Assembly (NCBI GenBank): GCA_014859615.1
Contig: JACUTX010000032.1
Coordinates: forward strand, 1 to 18,555
DNA: 18,555 nucleotides
Source of the DNA: Desulfuromonadales bacterium
GTDB taxonomy: Bacteria > Desulfobacterota > Desulfuromonadia > Desulfuromonadales > UBA2294
Direction of reading: 5' to 3'
The notes below the pieces were generated by a model. It was not told the origin of the DNA. It made no database searches and worked only from the letters and a program-made list of their open reading frames with translations. This document shows, piece by piece, positions 8,874 through 16,066 of the stretch (its first letter is position 1; every line of letters starts with the position of its first letter). A program made the position numbers and the translations under genes.

Positions 8874-10166
8874 TTAATGGCTCTCCGGCGGACTGTTGAC
8901 CGCAATCAGTTGTGGTTGTGTGAATCGGGCCGTCAGTATCTCAATAGTGCTGAGATAGACGGTTTTGTTTGCTTCTGAAACCGGTTCGGCAGAGCGGGTT
9001 TTAACCCGGTTCGGATTGACCGGATTACCATTTTGATACATGCGAAAGCAAAGGTGTGGCCCGGTTGCAAGACCGGTGCTGCCGACATAGCCGATCACTT
9101 CGCCCTGATAAATCTTTTTCCCTTTTTTTACCCCCTTGGCAAACCGGTCCATGTGCAGGTAAAGGGTCTGGTAGGTCGAGTTGTGGCGTATTTTAATGTG
9201 ATTTCCGTTGTATTGATCTTTACTGATTTTGACGATCGTGCCGTCGCCGACCGATTTGATCGGAGTGCCGCGAGGTGCCGCATAATCGATGGCCGGGTGC
9301 GATTTCCAGGTTTTGGTGATCGGGTGTAAACGCCGGTTGGTAAATCCTGACGAAATATGCGAGAAGGAGAGAGGGGCCTTTAGGAACAGCTTGCGGACAT
9401 TGTTCCCGTTCGCGTCGTAGTAAGAGGCGGGGCGATCACCGTCCTGAAACAGGAAGGCCCGGTAGGTTTCATTCTGATTGGTGAATTCGGCGGCCAGGAT
9501 CTGACCGTATCCGGCTGGCTTTCCGTCGCGGAGCCTTTTTTCGACCAGAGCCTGAAACTGATCGCCTGTGCGGATATCGAGAATAAAATCGATATCCCAG
9601 GCGAATATATTGGCCAGGTTCATAGCGAGTTCCGGTGTCTCGCCGATTTCGGCAACCGCTTCAAACAGACTGCTGGTAATCGTCCCCTGAATTGTTTCGA
9701 GCTCAATATGGTAGTTGATCGGCTCTTTGCTGATTGTGAACTCACCCTGTTTGTAATCGATAATCAGCTCTGTTTCAGGATTGATATCATATTCAAAACG
9801 TTCAAAAGCTCCGTCGGCCAGTGTGATGCGATACGGCTGGCCAGTGCTGATCCGGGTCAATGAGAAGATCGGTTTGCACTGTTCATTCAGGGAATAGAGT
9901 TTTTGCGGGGTGAGATAAGCTCCGAGCAGGGCGGTCATTGTGTCGCCATTTTCGATCTTGCCAACAAGCGATTCACGCTGAATTTCCGGAAGCTTCGGCT
10001 GCGGTGCGACGGCATGCGCTTCGGTTGCCGGGGTAAAATCCTGAAAGACGATATTGAGAGTAATGATCGTGACAGCGAGTCCCAAAACGTAGTACAAAAC
10101 AGTCAGTTTTGTGCGCGGTTTTTTAGAGGCCGGGCTCTGGTTTGGTGGCTTGAGATCAAAATCCAT
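8874..10166 (-). CDS. M23/LytM murein DD-endopeptidase, MepM-like, with Cys at a zinc-ligand position
   Basis: 430 residues. An N-terminal membrane anchor (about 21-42) follows a basic start (KKPRTK). A periplasmic middle region (about 60-260) resembles the LysM/OapA-like and linker parts of MepM (GDTMTALL, TGQPYRI, RTGDQFQALVEKR). The C-terminal LytM domain (about 265-385) has SGFTNRRLHP, HPAIDYAAPRGTP with zinc ligands H290 and D294, LYLHM (H338), and GPHLCFR. The last motif is normally HxH: H371, the general base, is kept, but C373 replaces the third zinc ligand. Family knowledge: these enzymes cut D-Ala-mDAP cross-links to let the sacculus grow. ATG 10166 has AAGGA 6 bp upstream. It is the first gene of the minus-strand arm and lies 3 bp before the AOR gene. 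Confidence 0.92.
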   Translation of the reverse strand: MDFDLKPPNQSPASKKPRTKLTVLYYVLGLAVTIITLNIVFQDFTPATEAHAVAPQPKLPEIQRESLVGKIENGDTMTALLGAYLTPQKLYSLNEQCKPIFSLTRISTGQPYRITLADGAFERFEYDINPETELIIDYKQGEFTISKEPINYHIELETIQGTITSSLFEAVAEIGETPELAMNLANIFAWDIDFILDIRTGDQFQALVEKRLRDGKPAGYGQILAAEFTNQNETYRAFLFQDGDRPASYYDANGNNVRKLFLKAPLSFSHISSGFTNRRLHPITKTWKSHPAIDYAAPRGTPIKSVGDGTIVKISKDQYNGNHIKIRHNSTYQTLYLHMDRFAKGVKKGKKIYQGEVIGYVGSTGLATGPHLCFRMYQNGNPVNPNRVKTRSAEPVSEANKTVYLSTIEILTARFTQPQLIAVNSPPESH

Positions 10167-10181
10167 TCAAGTTCCTTGTTA

Positions 10182-10196
10182 AACTATATAATAGTT
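10182..10196. repeat. Perfect inverted repeat AACTAT-ATA-ATAGTT upstream of the M23 gene
   Basis: Six-base perfect arms with a 3-bp spacer lie 15 to 30 bp before the M23 start codon, inside an AT-rich divergent intergenic region. The placement is compatible with an operator or part of a promoter, but AT-rich short palindromes also arise by chance. Confidence 0.35.
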
Positions 10197-10225
10197 ATAG
10201 GTCAGTTATGCTTAATTCTTGCTAC

Positions 10226-10241
10226 AATATCATAAGATATT
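10226..10241. repeat. Perfect inverted repeat AATATC-ATAA-GATATT in the divergent intergenic region
   Basis: Six-base perfect arms with a 4-bp spacer lie 60 bp from the M23 gene and about 100 bp from the peptidase gene. It is a possible regulator-binding site serving one or both divergent genes; no known operator consensus is recognised. Confidence 0.35.
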
Positions 10242-10342
10242 TTAAATTGTCTACCCTCGAATCACGTTATCTATTCGTTGTTTCGGCGTGGTGTGTAAAG
10301 CTGTCGGAAAGTCGACGTATTCGTTAACACAAAGGAGAACAG

Positions 10343-11476
10343 ATGGTCAACAGGGATCGAATTACAACTGAATTTATGCGTCAGGCGGCGATCAGTAGTC
10401 CTTCCTTAAAAGAAGGGGCGATGGCACGTTATCTTCAGGAGCGGTTTACAGCCCTTGGCGCCGAAGTTCTTTACGACCAGGCGGGAAAGTCGACCGGTGG
10501 CGAGGTCGGTAATCTGCTTGCCCGGTTCGCCGGGAGTAAAAAAGGTGAACCGCTGCTCCTTTCACTGCATATGGATACTGTCGGGCCGTGCGAGACGATT
10601 GAACCGATTCTGATCGACGGGGTGATTTCGAGTGCCGGTGCCACGATTCTCGGTGCCGACGATAAGGCCGGTATTGCCGAGGTTATTGAAGCGCTGGAAA
10701 TCGTGCGTGAATTGAAAATTCGCCATGTGCCGCTGGAAGTTGTTGTGACCATTGCCGAGGAGATCGGTCTGGTCGGGGCTAAGCATTTCGACTATTCCCT
10801 GATCCGCTCCCGACGCGGTTTCGCTTTTGATACTACCGGTGTCGATTTCATGGTCCGTCAGGCTCCGGGGGCCAATCGGATGCAGATCGAGATTACCGGT
10901 CTGGCTTCTCATGCCGGAGTCGCGCCGGAGAATGGCCTGTCGGCAATTCAGGTTGCGGCAAAAGCGATCAGTCTGATGCGCCTGGGGAGGATCGATGCCG
11001 AGACGACGGCCAATATCGGCACGATTGCTGGCGGGGTTGCGACGAACATTATCGCTGAGACTGTGCAGTTGAAGGGGGAGGCGCGCAGTCATGATCCGCA
11101 AAAACTCTCTGTCCAGACCGATCATATGCTGGCCTGTTTTGAACAGGCTGCCGACGAATTGACAACAACGATCGATGGTAAAGCTGTTCGCGCCAAGGTC
11201 GATATCAAGGTCGAATCTGATTTCCCATCCATGTCTGTTCCAAAAAACGCACAGATCTGTCAACTCGCCTGCAAAGCCGCATCAGCCATGGGGCGGACGA
11301 TGCACGATCGCCTTGGTGGGGGGGGGAGCGATGCGAATATCTTTAATGGTCATCAGATCGAAATGGTGATTATCGGAACCGGCATGCAAAATGTTCATTC
11401 GATCTCTGAGAGTGTCGTGGTTGAGGAGATGGTGCAGGTCGCAGAATTTATCGTCGAGGTGATTAAACAGGCATGA
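10343..11476 (+). CDS. M20-family metallopeptidase, PepT-like
   Basis: 377 residues with a strong AAGGAG 5 bp before ATG 10343. The di-zinc site of M20/M42-type peptidases is complete. H76 and D78 (SLHMDTVGP), bridging D106 (GADDKAG), catalytic E139 with ligand E140 (IAEEIGLVG), D163 (AFDTTG) and H352 (MQNVHSISE) are all present. The lid or dimerisation domain contains GLASHAGVAPE (186-196) and TIAGGVATNII (227-237). The glycine-rich LGGGGSDAN (324-332) matches the conserved C-terminal loop. Family knowledge: PepT-like enzymes release N-terminal residues from short peptides in the cytoplasm; exact specificity is not deducible. It is the first gene of the plus-strand arm, divergent from the M23 peptidase. 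A run of nine G lies in the GGGGS codons (11318-11326). Confidence 0.92.
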   Translation: MVNRDRITTEFMRQAAISSPSLKEGAMARYLQERFTALGAEVLYDQAGKSTGGEVGNLLARFAGSKKGEPLLLSLHMDTVGPCETIEPILIDGVISSAGATILGADDKAGIAEVIEALEIVRELKIRHVPLEVVVTIAEEIGLVGAKHFDYSLIRSRRGFAFDTTGVDFMVRQAPGANRMQIEITGLASHAGVAPENGLSAIQVAAKAISLMRLGRIDAETTANIGTIAGGVATNIIAETVQLKGEARSHDPQKLSVQTDHMLACFEQAADELTTTIDGKAVRAKVDIKVESDFPSMSVPKNAQICQLACKAASAMGRTMHDRLGGGGSDANIFNGHQIEMVIIGTGMQNVHSISESVVVEEMVQVAEFIVEVIKQA

Positions 11477-11586
11477 GTATCCGTTTTAACCTGGACGTTT
11501 GCGGATCTCTGGAAAATATCGACTTCACGCCACCAAAGAGCTGCGGACATGGTCATCGCCAATCTTGTAATGAGAAGTTTTTTTGA
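11473..11586 (+). CDS. Possible 37-codon Cys/His-rich small protein joined to the peptidase gene by ATGA
   Basis: ATG at 11473 overlaps the peptidase stop codon (ATGA) and opens a 37-codon frame ending with TGA at 11584-11586. The predicted peptide has three cysteines and two histidines, with C24-G-H-G-H28 and C32 forming a compact CGHGHRQSC cluster that could bind a metal; C10 is the third cysteine. GAGG lies about 14 bp upstream, which is long, so translation would be by coupling. I do not recognise a family. The frame fills most of the 149-bp gap before the aminotransferase gene, and it may be a chance frame. Confidence 0.35.
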   Translation: MSIRFNLDVCGSLENIDFTPPKSCGHGHRQSCNEKFF

Positions 11587-11611
11587 GTTAAATTATTTTT
11601 AATTATATATA
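11583..11611 (+). promoter_or_regulatory. Candidate sigma-70-type promoter of the aminotransferase gene
   Basis: TTGAGT (11583-11588), a 17-bp AT-rich spacer and TATATA (11606-11611) fit a -35/-10 pair; TATAAA at 11608 is an alternative -10. Transcription would begin around 11618, leaving only about 8 nt before ATG 11626. Confidence 0.4.
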
Positions 11612-11625
11612 AAAGATATTAAATT

Positions 11626-12783
11626 ATGTTTAAATTAACATCCAATGTGACGCGAATTCAACCCCCGCCGATCAGTGAAGTGCGCGACTGGCTAGCTGAA
11701 TCGGCTCAGCGTCGGGCCCCTCTGATCGATCTATGCCAGGCGGTCCCCGATTATCCACCGGCTCCGGACCTGCTCGAAAGATTGCAGGCGGCACTCAACG
11801 ATCCGCAGATTGCCCGTTATACGCCGGACGAAGGGTTGCCGGACGTTCGGGAATCGGTCTCCCGCTGGTATGCGCGTCGCTATATGGCGGGGCCGTCGGC
11901 CAGCGAGATCTGTCTCACTATCGGTGCGAGTCAGGCTTTCTGGTTGGCGATGACGCTCCTCTGTCAGGCGGGGGATGAGGTGCTGGTTCAATCCCCGGCC
12001 TATTTCGATCATCCGATGGGGTTGCAGGCGCTTGGGGTGAAACCGGTCTATATTTCGTACGACCCTGAAAATCCTGAACCGGATTTTGAGCGGTTGTCTG
12101 CGCTGGTGACCGAAAAGAGCCGTGCTCTGCTGCTGGTGACGCCGAGCAACCCGACCGGATATCAGCTTTCTGCCGCTTCGATCCGTCAGCTTTTTTCGTT
12201 CTGCTCTGAACAGAAGATCGCTCTGGTATTGGATGAAACCTACAACGCCTTTGCCGACGGTGTGCCGCATTCCCTGTTTGCCGACCCAAAGTGGTCCGAC
12301 ACCTTTATCCAGATCGCTTCCTTTGGTAAAACCTTTTCGTTGACCGGCTTTCGGGCCGGGGCTCTGGTAGCGGGTCGGGAGGTGATCCGACAGGCACTCA
12401 AGGTTCAGGACAGCATGGCGGTCTGTCAGCCACGTCTCACTCAATTGGCGATTCAGTACGGTTGTGACCGACTCGATCAGTGGGTTATTGAAAATGCCGG
12501 CATGATGCGCAGACGGCATGATCTGTTTTGTCAAACTTTTCTGCAGGCCGGCAACCGTTTTGAGCTTGCGGCGAGCGGCGCTTTTTTTGCCTGGGTCCGC
12601 CACCCCTGGCCGCAGCTCGACAGCCGCCAGGCGGCGCGCAAACTCCTCGATGAGGCTGACATGATCTCTTTGCCGGGCGCAGCATTCGGACCGGATCTCG
12701 ATTCTTATCTGCGTCTTGCTTTTGGTAACATTCGCGGCGAAGAGATTCCTGAGGCGATTGCGCGTCTGGTCGCTCTTGGCTGA
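11626..12783 (+). CDS. Pyridoxal-phosphate aminotransferase, class I/II
   Basis: 385 residues, normal length for fold-type I aminotransferases. Family residues are all present. They are YTPDEGLPDVRESV (substrate-side loop), GASQAF (100-105, phosphate loop), Y126, N175 in PSNPTG, D203 in LDETYNAF (pyridine nitrogen), K235 in ASFGKTFSLTGFR (Schiff-base lysine) and R363 in LRLAFGN (carboxylate binding). It transfers an amino group between an amino acid and a 2-oxo acid in the cytoplasm. The subgroup looks like aspartate or aromatic aminotransferase-like and MalY/KAT-like enzymes, but the substrate is unknown. No Shine-Dalgarno sequence precedes ATG 11626; the upstream 20 bp are almost pure A/T. 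A hairpin follows 40 bp after the stop. Confidence 0.93.
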   Translation: MFKLTSNVTRIQPPPISEVRDWLAESAQRRAPLIDLCQAVPDYPPAPDLLERLQAALNDPQIARYTPDEGLPDVRESVSRWYARRYMAGPSASEICLTIGASQAFWLAMTLLCQAGDEVLVQSPAYFDHPMGLQALGVKPVYISYDPENPEPDFERLSALVTEKSRALLLVTPSNPTGYQLSAASIRQLFSFCSEQKIALVLDETYNAFADGVPHSLFADPKWSDTFIQIASFGKTFSLTGFRAGALVAGREVIRQALKVQDSMAVCQPRLTQLAIQYGCDRLDQWVIENAGMMRRRHDLFCQTFLQAGNRFELAASGAFFAWVRHPWPQLDSRQAARKLLDEADMISLPGAAFGPDLDSYLRLAFGNIRGEEIPEAIARLVALG

Positions 12784-12823
12784 CTGAACCTGATAGCTGT
12801 AACGGCAAGACTTTCTGAACTCC

Positions 12824-12854
12824 GAGCCGCATTGTCTGCAGTCTGCGGCTCTTT
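12824..12854 (+). terminator. Hairpin after the aminotransferase gene; probable terminator
   Basis: GAGCCGCA (12824-12831) pairs perfectly with TGCGGCTC (12844-12851) around a 12-nt loop and is followed by TTT. The T-tract is short, so termination strength is uncertain. The position, 40 bp after the stop codon and before the sulfur operon promoter region, supports the call. Confidence 0.5.
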
Positions 12855-12877
12855 GCAGCTGTAAATCAAATTGTTAT

Positions 12878-12906
12878 TTGTTTCAACTTCCTGTATGGTC
12901 TCTAAT
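12878..12906 (+). promoter_or_regulatory. Candidate promoter of the sulfur transport operon
   Basis: TTGTTT (12878-12883), a 17-bp spacer and TCTAAT (12901-12906) resemble a sigma-70 promoter with a good -10 and a weak -35. It lies 60 bp before the transporter start codon. Confidence 0.3.
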
Positions 12907-12965
12907 CTCTGTTGAGTAACAGGGATTTCTTTGGAGGGGGCTAATCGGTCGCGGAGCTACTTGTT

Positions 12966-14090
12966 ATGCCCGACTCAGGAATCATTCTGACAATTGCCCT
13001 CCTTTTCTTCTGCGGTTTTGTTTCCGGTTATCTGATGCACCGCTCCGATTTTTGCATGGCCGGAGCATTCAGAGATCTCTTTTTGTTTCGCAGCGGCATG
13101 ATGCTCAAGGCGTTGTTGATTTTGGTTGCAGCGGCAGCCGTCCTGTTTGAGCTCGAATATCTTGCCGGTTGGGTGACACTCCCTTTTCCTATATTTAAAG
13201 CGCCAACTCTTTTCGGATTGATGGGGGGAGTGCTGTTCGGGTTCGGGATGGTCCTCTCCGGAGGCTGCGTTGTCGGCGTTCTTTACAAGTCCGGGAGCGG
13301 CAGCCGTCCGGCCTTGACGGCTCTTCTGGGCCTGATTGTCGGCAGCGGACTCTATGCTGAAGTTCATCAGATCATCACTCCCTGGCTGCGCAGGACCGAA
13401 CTGACGACGCATGTGACGTTGTCGCAGCTGACCGGCATCTCGTCTTTCTGGTGGGTGCTGACTCTGGCTCTGGGGGTGCTGTTTCTGGCGCGACGCTGGT
13501 GGCGAACGGACAGGATGGAGGAACGCACTTTTTCTGCCCAGGGGTACATTCAGCCATGGAAGACTGCCCTGCTGCTGGCCCTTCTGGTCGCACTGGGCGC
13601 CGCTTCGTCCGGGGTGCCGTTTGGCGTCACCACTTCCTATCTTAAATTCGCGGCGACTGTTGAAAAATTACTGCTGCCGCAACACTTTTCGACCCTCAGC
13701 TTATTTAATACCCAACCGCTTGTTTATCTGCTGCCGTTATCTCAGGAGAGATTGACCGGTGGTGCCGGTCCGGCTTGGGATGCTTTTGCCGTGCTGCAAT
13801 ATCCGCTTATTGCCGGTATTATTCTCGGGGCGGTCTGGTCGTCAGCCTGGCTTAAGGAGTGGTCCTGGCGTGGGCATTTTCCGTTATCACAAGTTGTGAC
13901 AGTCTTTTCTGGCGGGATTATCATGGCCTTCGGCTCCAGAATTGCTGACGGTTGCAACATCTGGCATATCTGGGGGGGGGTGCCGATCTTTGCAATCCAG
14001 AGTCTGTTGTTTGTTTTTGGTCTGTTTCCGGGCGCGTGGCTCGGCAGTCTGGTTATTAAACAAGTCATTCTCGGCAGGGAGGGTGCGTGA
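12966..14090 (+). CDS. YeeE/YedE-family membrane sulfur transporter, TsuA-like
   Basis: 374 residues with about nine or ten hydrophobic helices. Two half-repeats carry the conserved cysteine motifs of the family: HRSDFCMAGAFRD with C30 (25-37), LSGGCVVG with C101 (97-104) and IADGCNIWH with C330 (326-334). Family knowledge: in thiosulfate transporters of this family, three conserved cysteines line the pore and pass the substrate along by weak contacts with the S-H groups. Thiosulfate or another sulfane-sulfur compound is the likely substrate. ATG 12966 is preceded by GGAG 9 bp upstream. The stop codon overlaps the GTG start of a TusA-like gene, matching the TsuA-TsuB pairing. The second cysteine motif region (IWGGVP) is encoded by a run of nine G at 13972-13980. 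Confidence 0.9.
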   Translation: MPDSGIILTIALLFFCGFVSGYLMHRSDFCMAGAFRDLFLFRSGMMLKALLILVAAAAVLFELEYLAGWVTLPFPIFKAPTLFGLMGGVLFGFGMVLSGGCVVGVLYKSGSGSRPALTALLGLIVGSGLYAEVHQIITPWLRRTELTTHVTLSQLTGISSFWWVLTLALGVLFLARRWWRTDRMEERTFSAQGYIQPWKTALLLALLVALGAASSGVPFGVTTSYLKFAATVEKLLLPQHFSTLSLFNTQPLVYLLPLSQERLTGGAGPAWDAFAVLQYPLIAGIILGAVWSSAWLKEWSWRGHFPLSQVVTVFSGGIIMAFGSRIADGCNIWHIWGGVPIFAIQSLLFVFGLFPGAWLGSLVIKQVILGREGA

Positions 14091-14344
14091 GCCTTCTTAA
14101 AGAACATCTCCAGGATATCCGTGGTCAGGTCTGCCCTTCTTCACTTCTCGTTGCCTTGCGTTGCATCAATGAAAATATGGAAGCAATCAGGCTGGGAACT
14201 CTGGTCCTGAAAATTATCACTGACAACCGCACTGCGGTCGTGACCATCCCCAACGCCGCCAGCAATATGGGGTTTGATGTACAAATTGAAAAAGAGCAAG
14301 AGGGGTATTACGTGATCTCCATTACCCAAAATAACGAGGACTGA
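14087..14344 (+). CDS. TusA/SirA-family sulfur carrier protein (TsuB-like)
   Basis: 85 residues. GTG start at 14087 overlaps the transporter stop (GTGA) and has GGGAGG about 7 bp upstream. The TusA signature DIRGQVCPSSLLVAL (10-24) puts the sulfur-carrying cysteine at C16, followed by P17. The usual second proline of the CPxP motif is replaced by Ser (CPSS). The rest fits the small alpha/beta fold, with the TIPNAASNMGFDV stretch that matches the typical family core. Family knowledge: the thiol receives a persulfide and passes it to acceptor proteins; with YeeE-type transporters the carrier supports thiosulfate uptake on the cytoplasmic side. One operon with the transporter and the following kinase. 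Confidence 0.92.
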   Translation: MSLLKEHLQDIRGQVCPSSLLVALRCINENMEAIRLGTLVLKIITDNRTAVVTIPNAASNMGFDVQIEKEQEGYYVISITQNNED

Positions 14345-14345
14345 T

Positions 14346-16040
14346 TTGAATCATAATCCCCCAGATAAACGCTCTTTTTGTACGGAGCGTGACTATGCGG
14401 CACTGCTTGCAGAAAATCGGTCTTTACAGGCGGAAAACAGGCATCTGCTTCAGTATGTTCGAGCCAAGACTGACGATCTGCTAAAGGTCATGGGGACGGT
14501 TGTGCTTCAGCCTGAAGAGCTCAACGACGCCAGTCTGATCGAGTTTGATCCGATCGGGATCGTCACTGAAAGTTTTGTCCAGATCCTGGCGAACCTGCGA
14601 AAAACGAATCTGAAACTGCATACAACGCATCTGGAGATTCAGGCGATCTTCGATTCGGTCGGGGCGGCGATTATGGTCCTTGATCCGCAGCGCAGGATTA
14701 TCACCTGTAATGAGAATGCCCGACATAAACTCCTCTTCGGGACAACGGATTTTATCGGAAAATCGTGCCGTGATACGGTCTGTCGGGGTAAAACCCCTGT
14801 GCATCGGTGTGCTCACGACATGGTGATGACTTCAGGTCACACCGAGAATTGCTCTGGTTGGAATTTTGGGCGACACTCTTTTGATGTGATTGGACAACCG
14901 ATCAAAAATGACTCAGATGAGGTGACTCATGTGGTGCTGGTCTACAACGACATTACCGAGCATCTTCGCAACGCAGAGGCTTTGCAATGCGCCCTGATTG
15001 AGGCGAAAGAAGCAAAGGCCCAGATTGACGGTCTGCTGCAGTCGATGTCCGACGGTCTGATTGCCAGTGACAGCGATGGGGCCGTCGTGCTGATGAATCC
15101 GGCTGCGGAGCAGTTGTTGAATACGACATTCGAAGCGAGTTTTGGCGGGTCCATATCTGACGCCACCACGATCCCGACGTTGAAAGAGTATTTTGACAAA
15201 CTGATTCGCAGTGAAGCAAACCATAGCGACGAATTTGAATTGCAACGCTCTGACGGGACAATGCAGACGTATCAGGCCAGATCGTCCGTTTTGTTAGAGA
15301 GCGGCAGGGTCGACGGCTACATCACTTTTTTACAGGATGTGAGTCGTGAGCGGGAAATAGACCGGATGAAAGATGAATTCCTGTCGACTGCCGCGCATCA
15401 ATTACGTACCCCGCTTGCATCTGTAATCGGGTATGCCGAATTGATCATGTATTCAGAGGCATTGAATAAAGAGACACTTGGTGATTATATCTCCATGATC
15501 TACAGCAAGGCGGAACAGCTTTCGGAGATCGTCAGCAACCTGCTTGATATCAGTCGGATTGAGGCGGGACATCACCCGATCATTGTCCAGAACGCGGTGC
15601 CGGTCGACGCCTTGATCGATGAAGTTCTTGCGGGTTTTCGCAAAAGTTGTCTCAAGCATGTTTTTAAAGTGAATCTGCAGCAAAGAGGTTTGCTGCTTAA
15701 TATTGATCGGTTCGCTATTTTGCAGGTGCTTGAAAATCTGCTGAGCAATGCTGTGAAATATTCCCCGGAAGGCGGGGTTATAAAGATCGAAGGGATGAGA
15801 CTGGCGAACCACTATCAACTCTCGGTCGCTGATCAGGGACTCGGCATGACCGACCAGCAGGCGACTCAGGCGTTTGAAAAATTCTATCGCGCCGATTCCT
15901 CGAATACGGCGATTTCCGGCTCCGGTCTCGGGCTGACCATCGTCCGTTATCTCGTTGAAGCACATGGCGGGAAAGTCTGGATTGAGACCAAACCCGGTTC
16001 GGGGACCATCGTTCACACAACCTTGCCGCTCTCTCTTTGA
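14346..16040 (+). CDS. Soluble PAS-PAS histidine kinase with Cys-rich first PAS domain
   Basis: 564 residues without membrane helices. TTG 14346 is taken as start because GAGG lies 7 bp upstream and the first in-frame ATG comes 49 codons later; the gap to the carrier gene is 1 bp. A coiled coil (about 15-45) is followed by PAS-A (about 95-205), PAS-B (about 225-335) and the kinase core. The core has H351 in STAAHQLRTPLA, N-box ENLLSNAVKYS (N464, N468), G1 DQGLGM (496-501), F-box FEKFYR (510-515) and G2 GSGLGL (525-530). PAS-A contains C120, C141, C146, C155 and C169, suggesting metal binding or redox/persulfide sensing. Its position behind a sulfur transporter and carrier suggests that it senses sulfur supply (inference). 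No response regulator gene is adjacent. Confidence 0.92.
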   Translation: MNHNPPDKRSFCTERDYAALLAENRSLQAENRHLLQYVRAKTDDLLKVMGTVVLQPEELNDASLIEFDPIGIVTESFVQILANLRKTNLKLHTTHLEIQAIFDSVGAAIMVLDPQRRIITCNENARHKLLFGTTDFIGKSCRDTVCRGKTPVHRCAHDMVMTSGHTENCSGWNFGRHSFDVIGQPIKNDSDEVTHVVLVYNDITEHLRNAEALQCALIEAKEAKAQIDGLLQSMSDGLIASDSDGAVVLMNPAAEQLLNTTFEASFGGSISDATTIPTLKEYFDKLIRSEANHSDEFELQRSDGTMQTYQARSSVLLESGRVDGYITFLQDVSREREIDRMKDEFLSTAAHQLRTPLASVIGYAELIMYSEALNKETLGDYISMIYSKAEQLSEIVSNLLDISRIEAGHHPIIVQNAVPVDALIDEVLAGFRKSCLKHVFKVNLQQRGLLLNIDRFAILQVLENLLSNAVKYSPEGGVIKIEGMRLANHYQLSVADQGLGMTDQQATQAFEKFYRADSSNTAISGSGLGLTIVRYLVEAHGGKVWIETKPGSGTIVHTTLPLSL

Positions 16041-16066
16041 TTGACCGACTGCACAAGCCGACCCTT

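Noticed and set aside
10562..11263. Minus-strand open frame of 233 codons within the M20 peptidase
   Set aside because: It is a shadow of the peptidase, which has a complete zinc site and a strong ribosome site.
11560..11586. T7 run after the M20 peptidase considered as a terminator
   Set aside because: No stable GC-rich hairpin precedes the T run.
11731..12603. Minus-strand open frame of 290 codons within the aminotransferase region
   Set aside because: It is antisense to a gene with complete PLP motifs, is Arg/His/Gln-rich as shadow frames are, and has no ribosome site or family resemblance.
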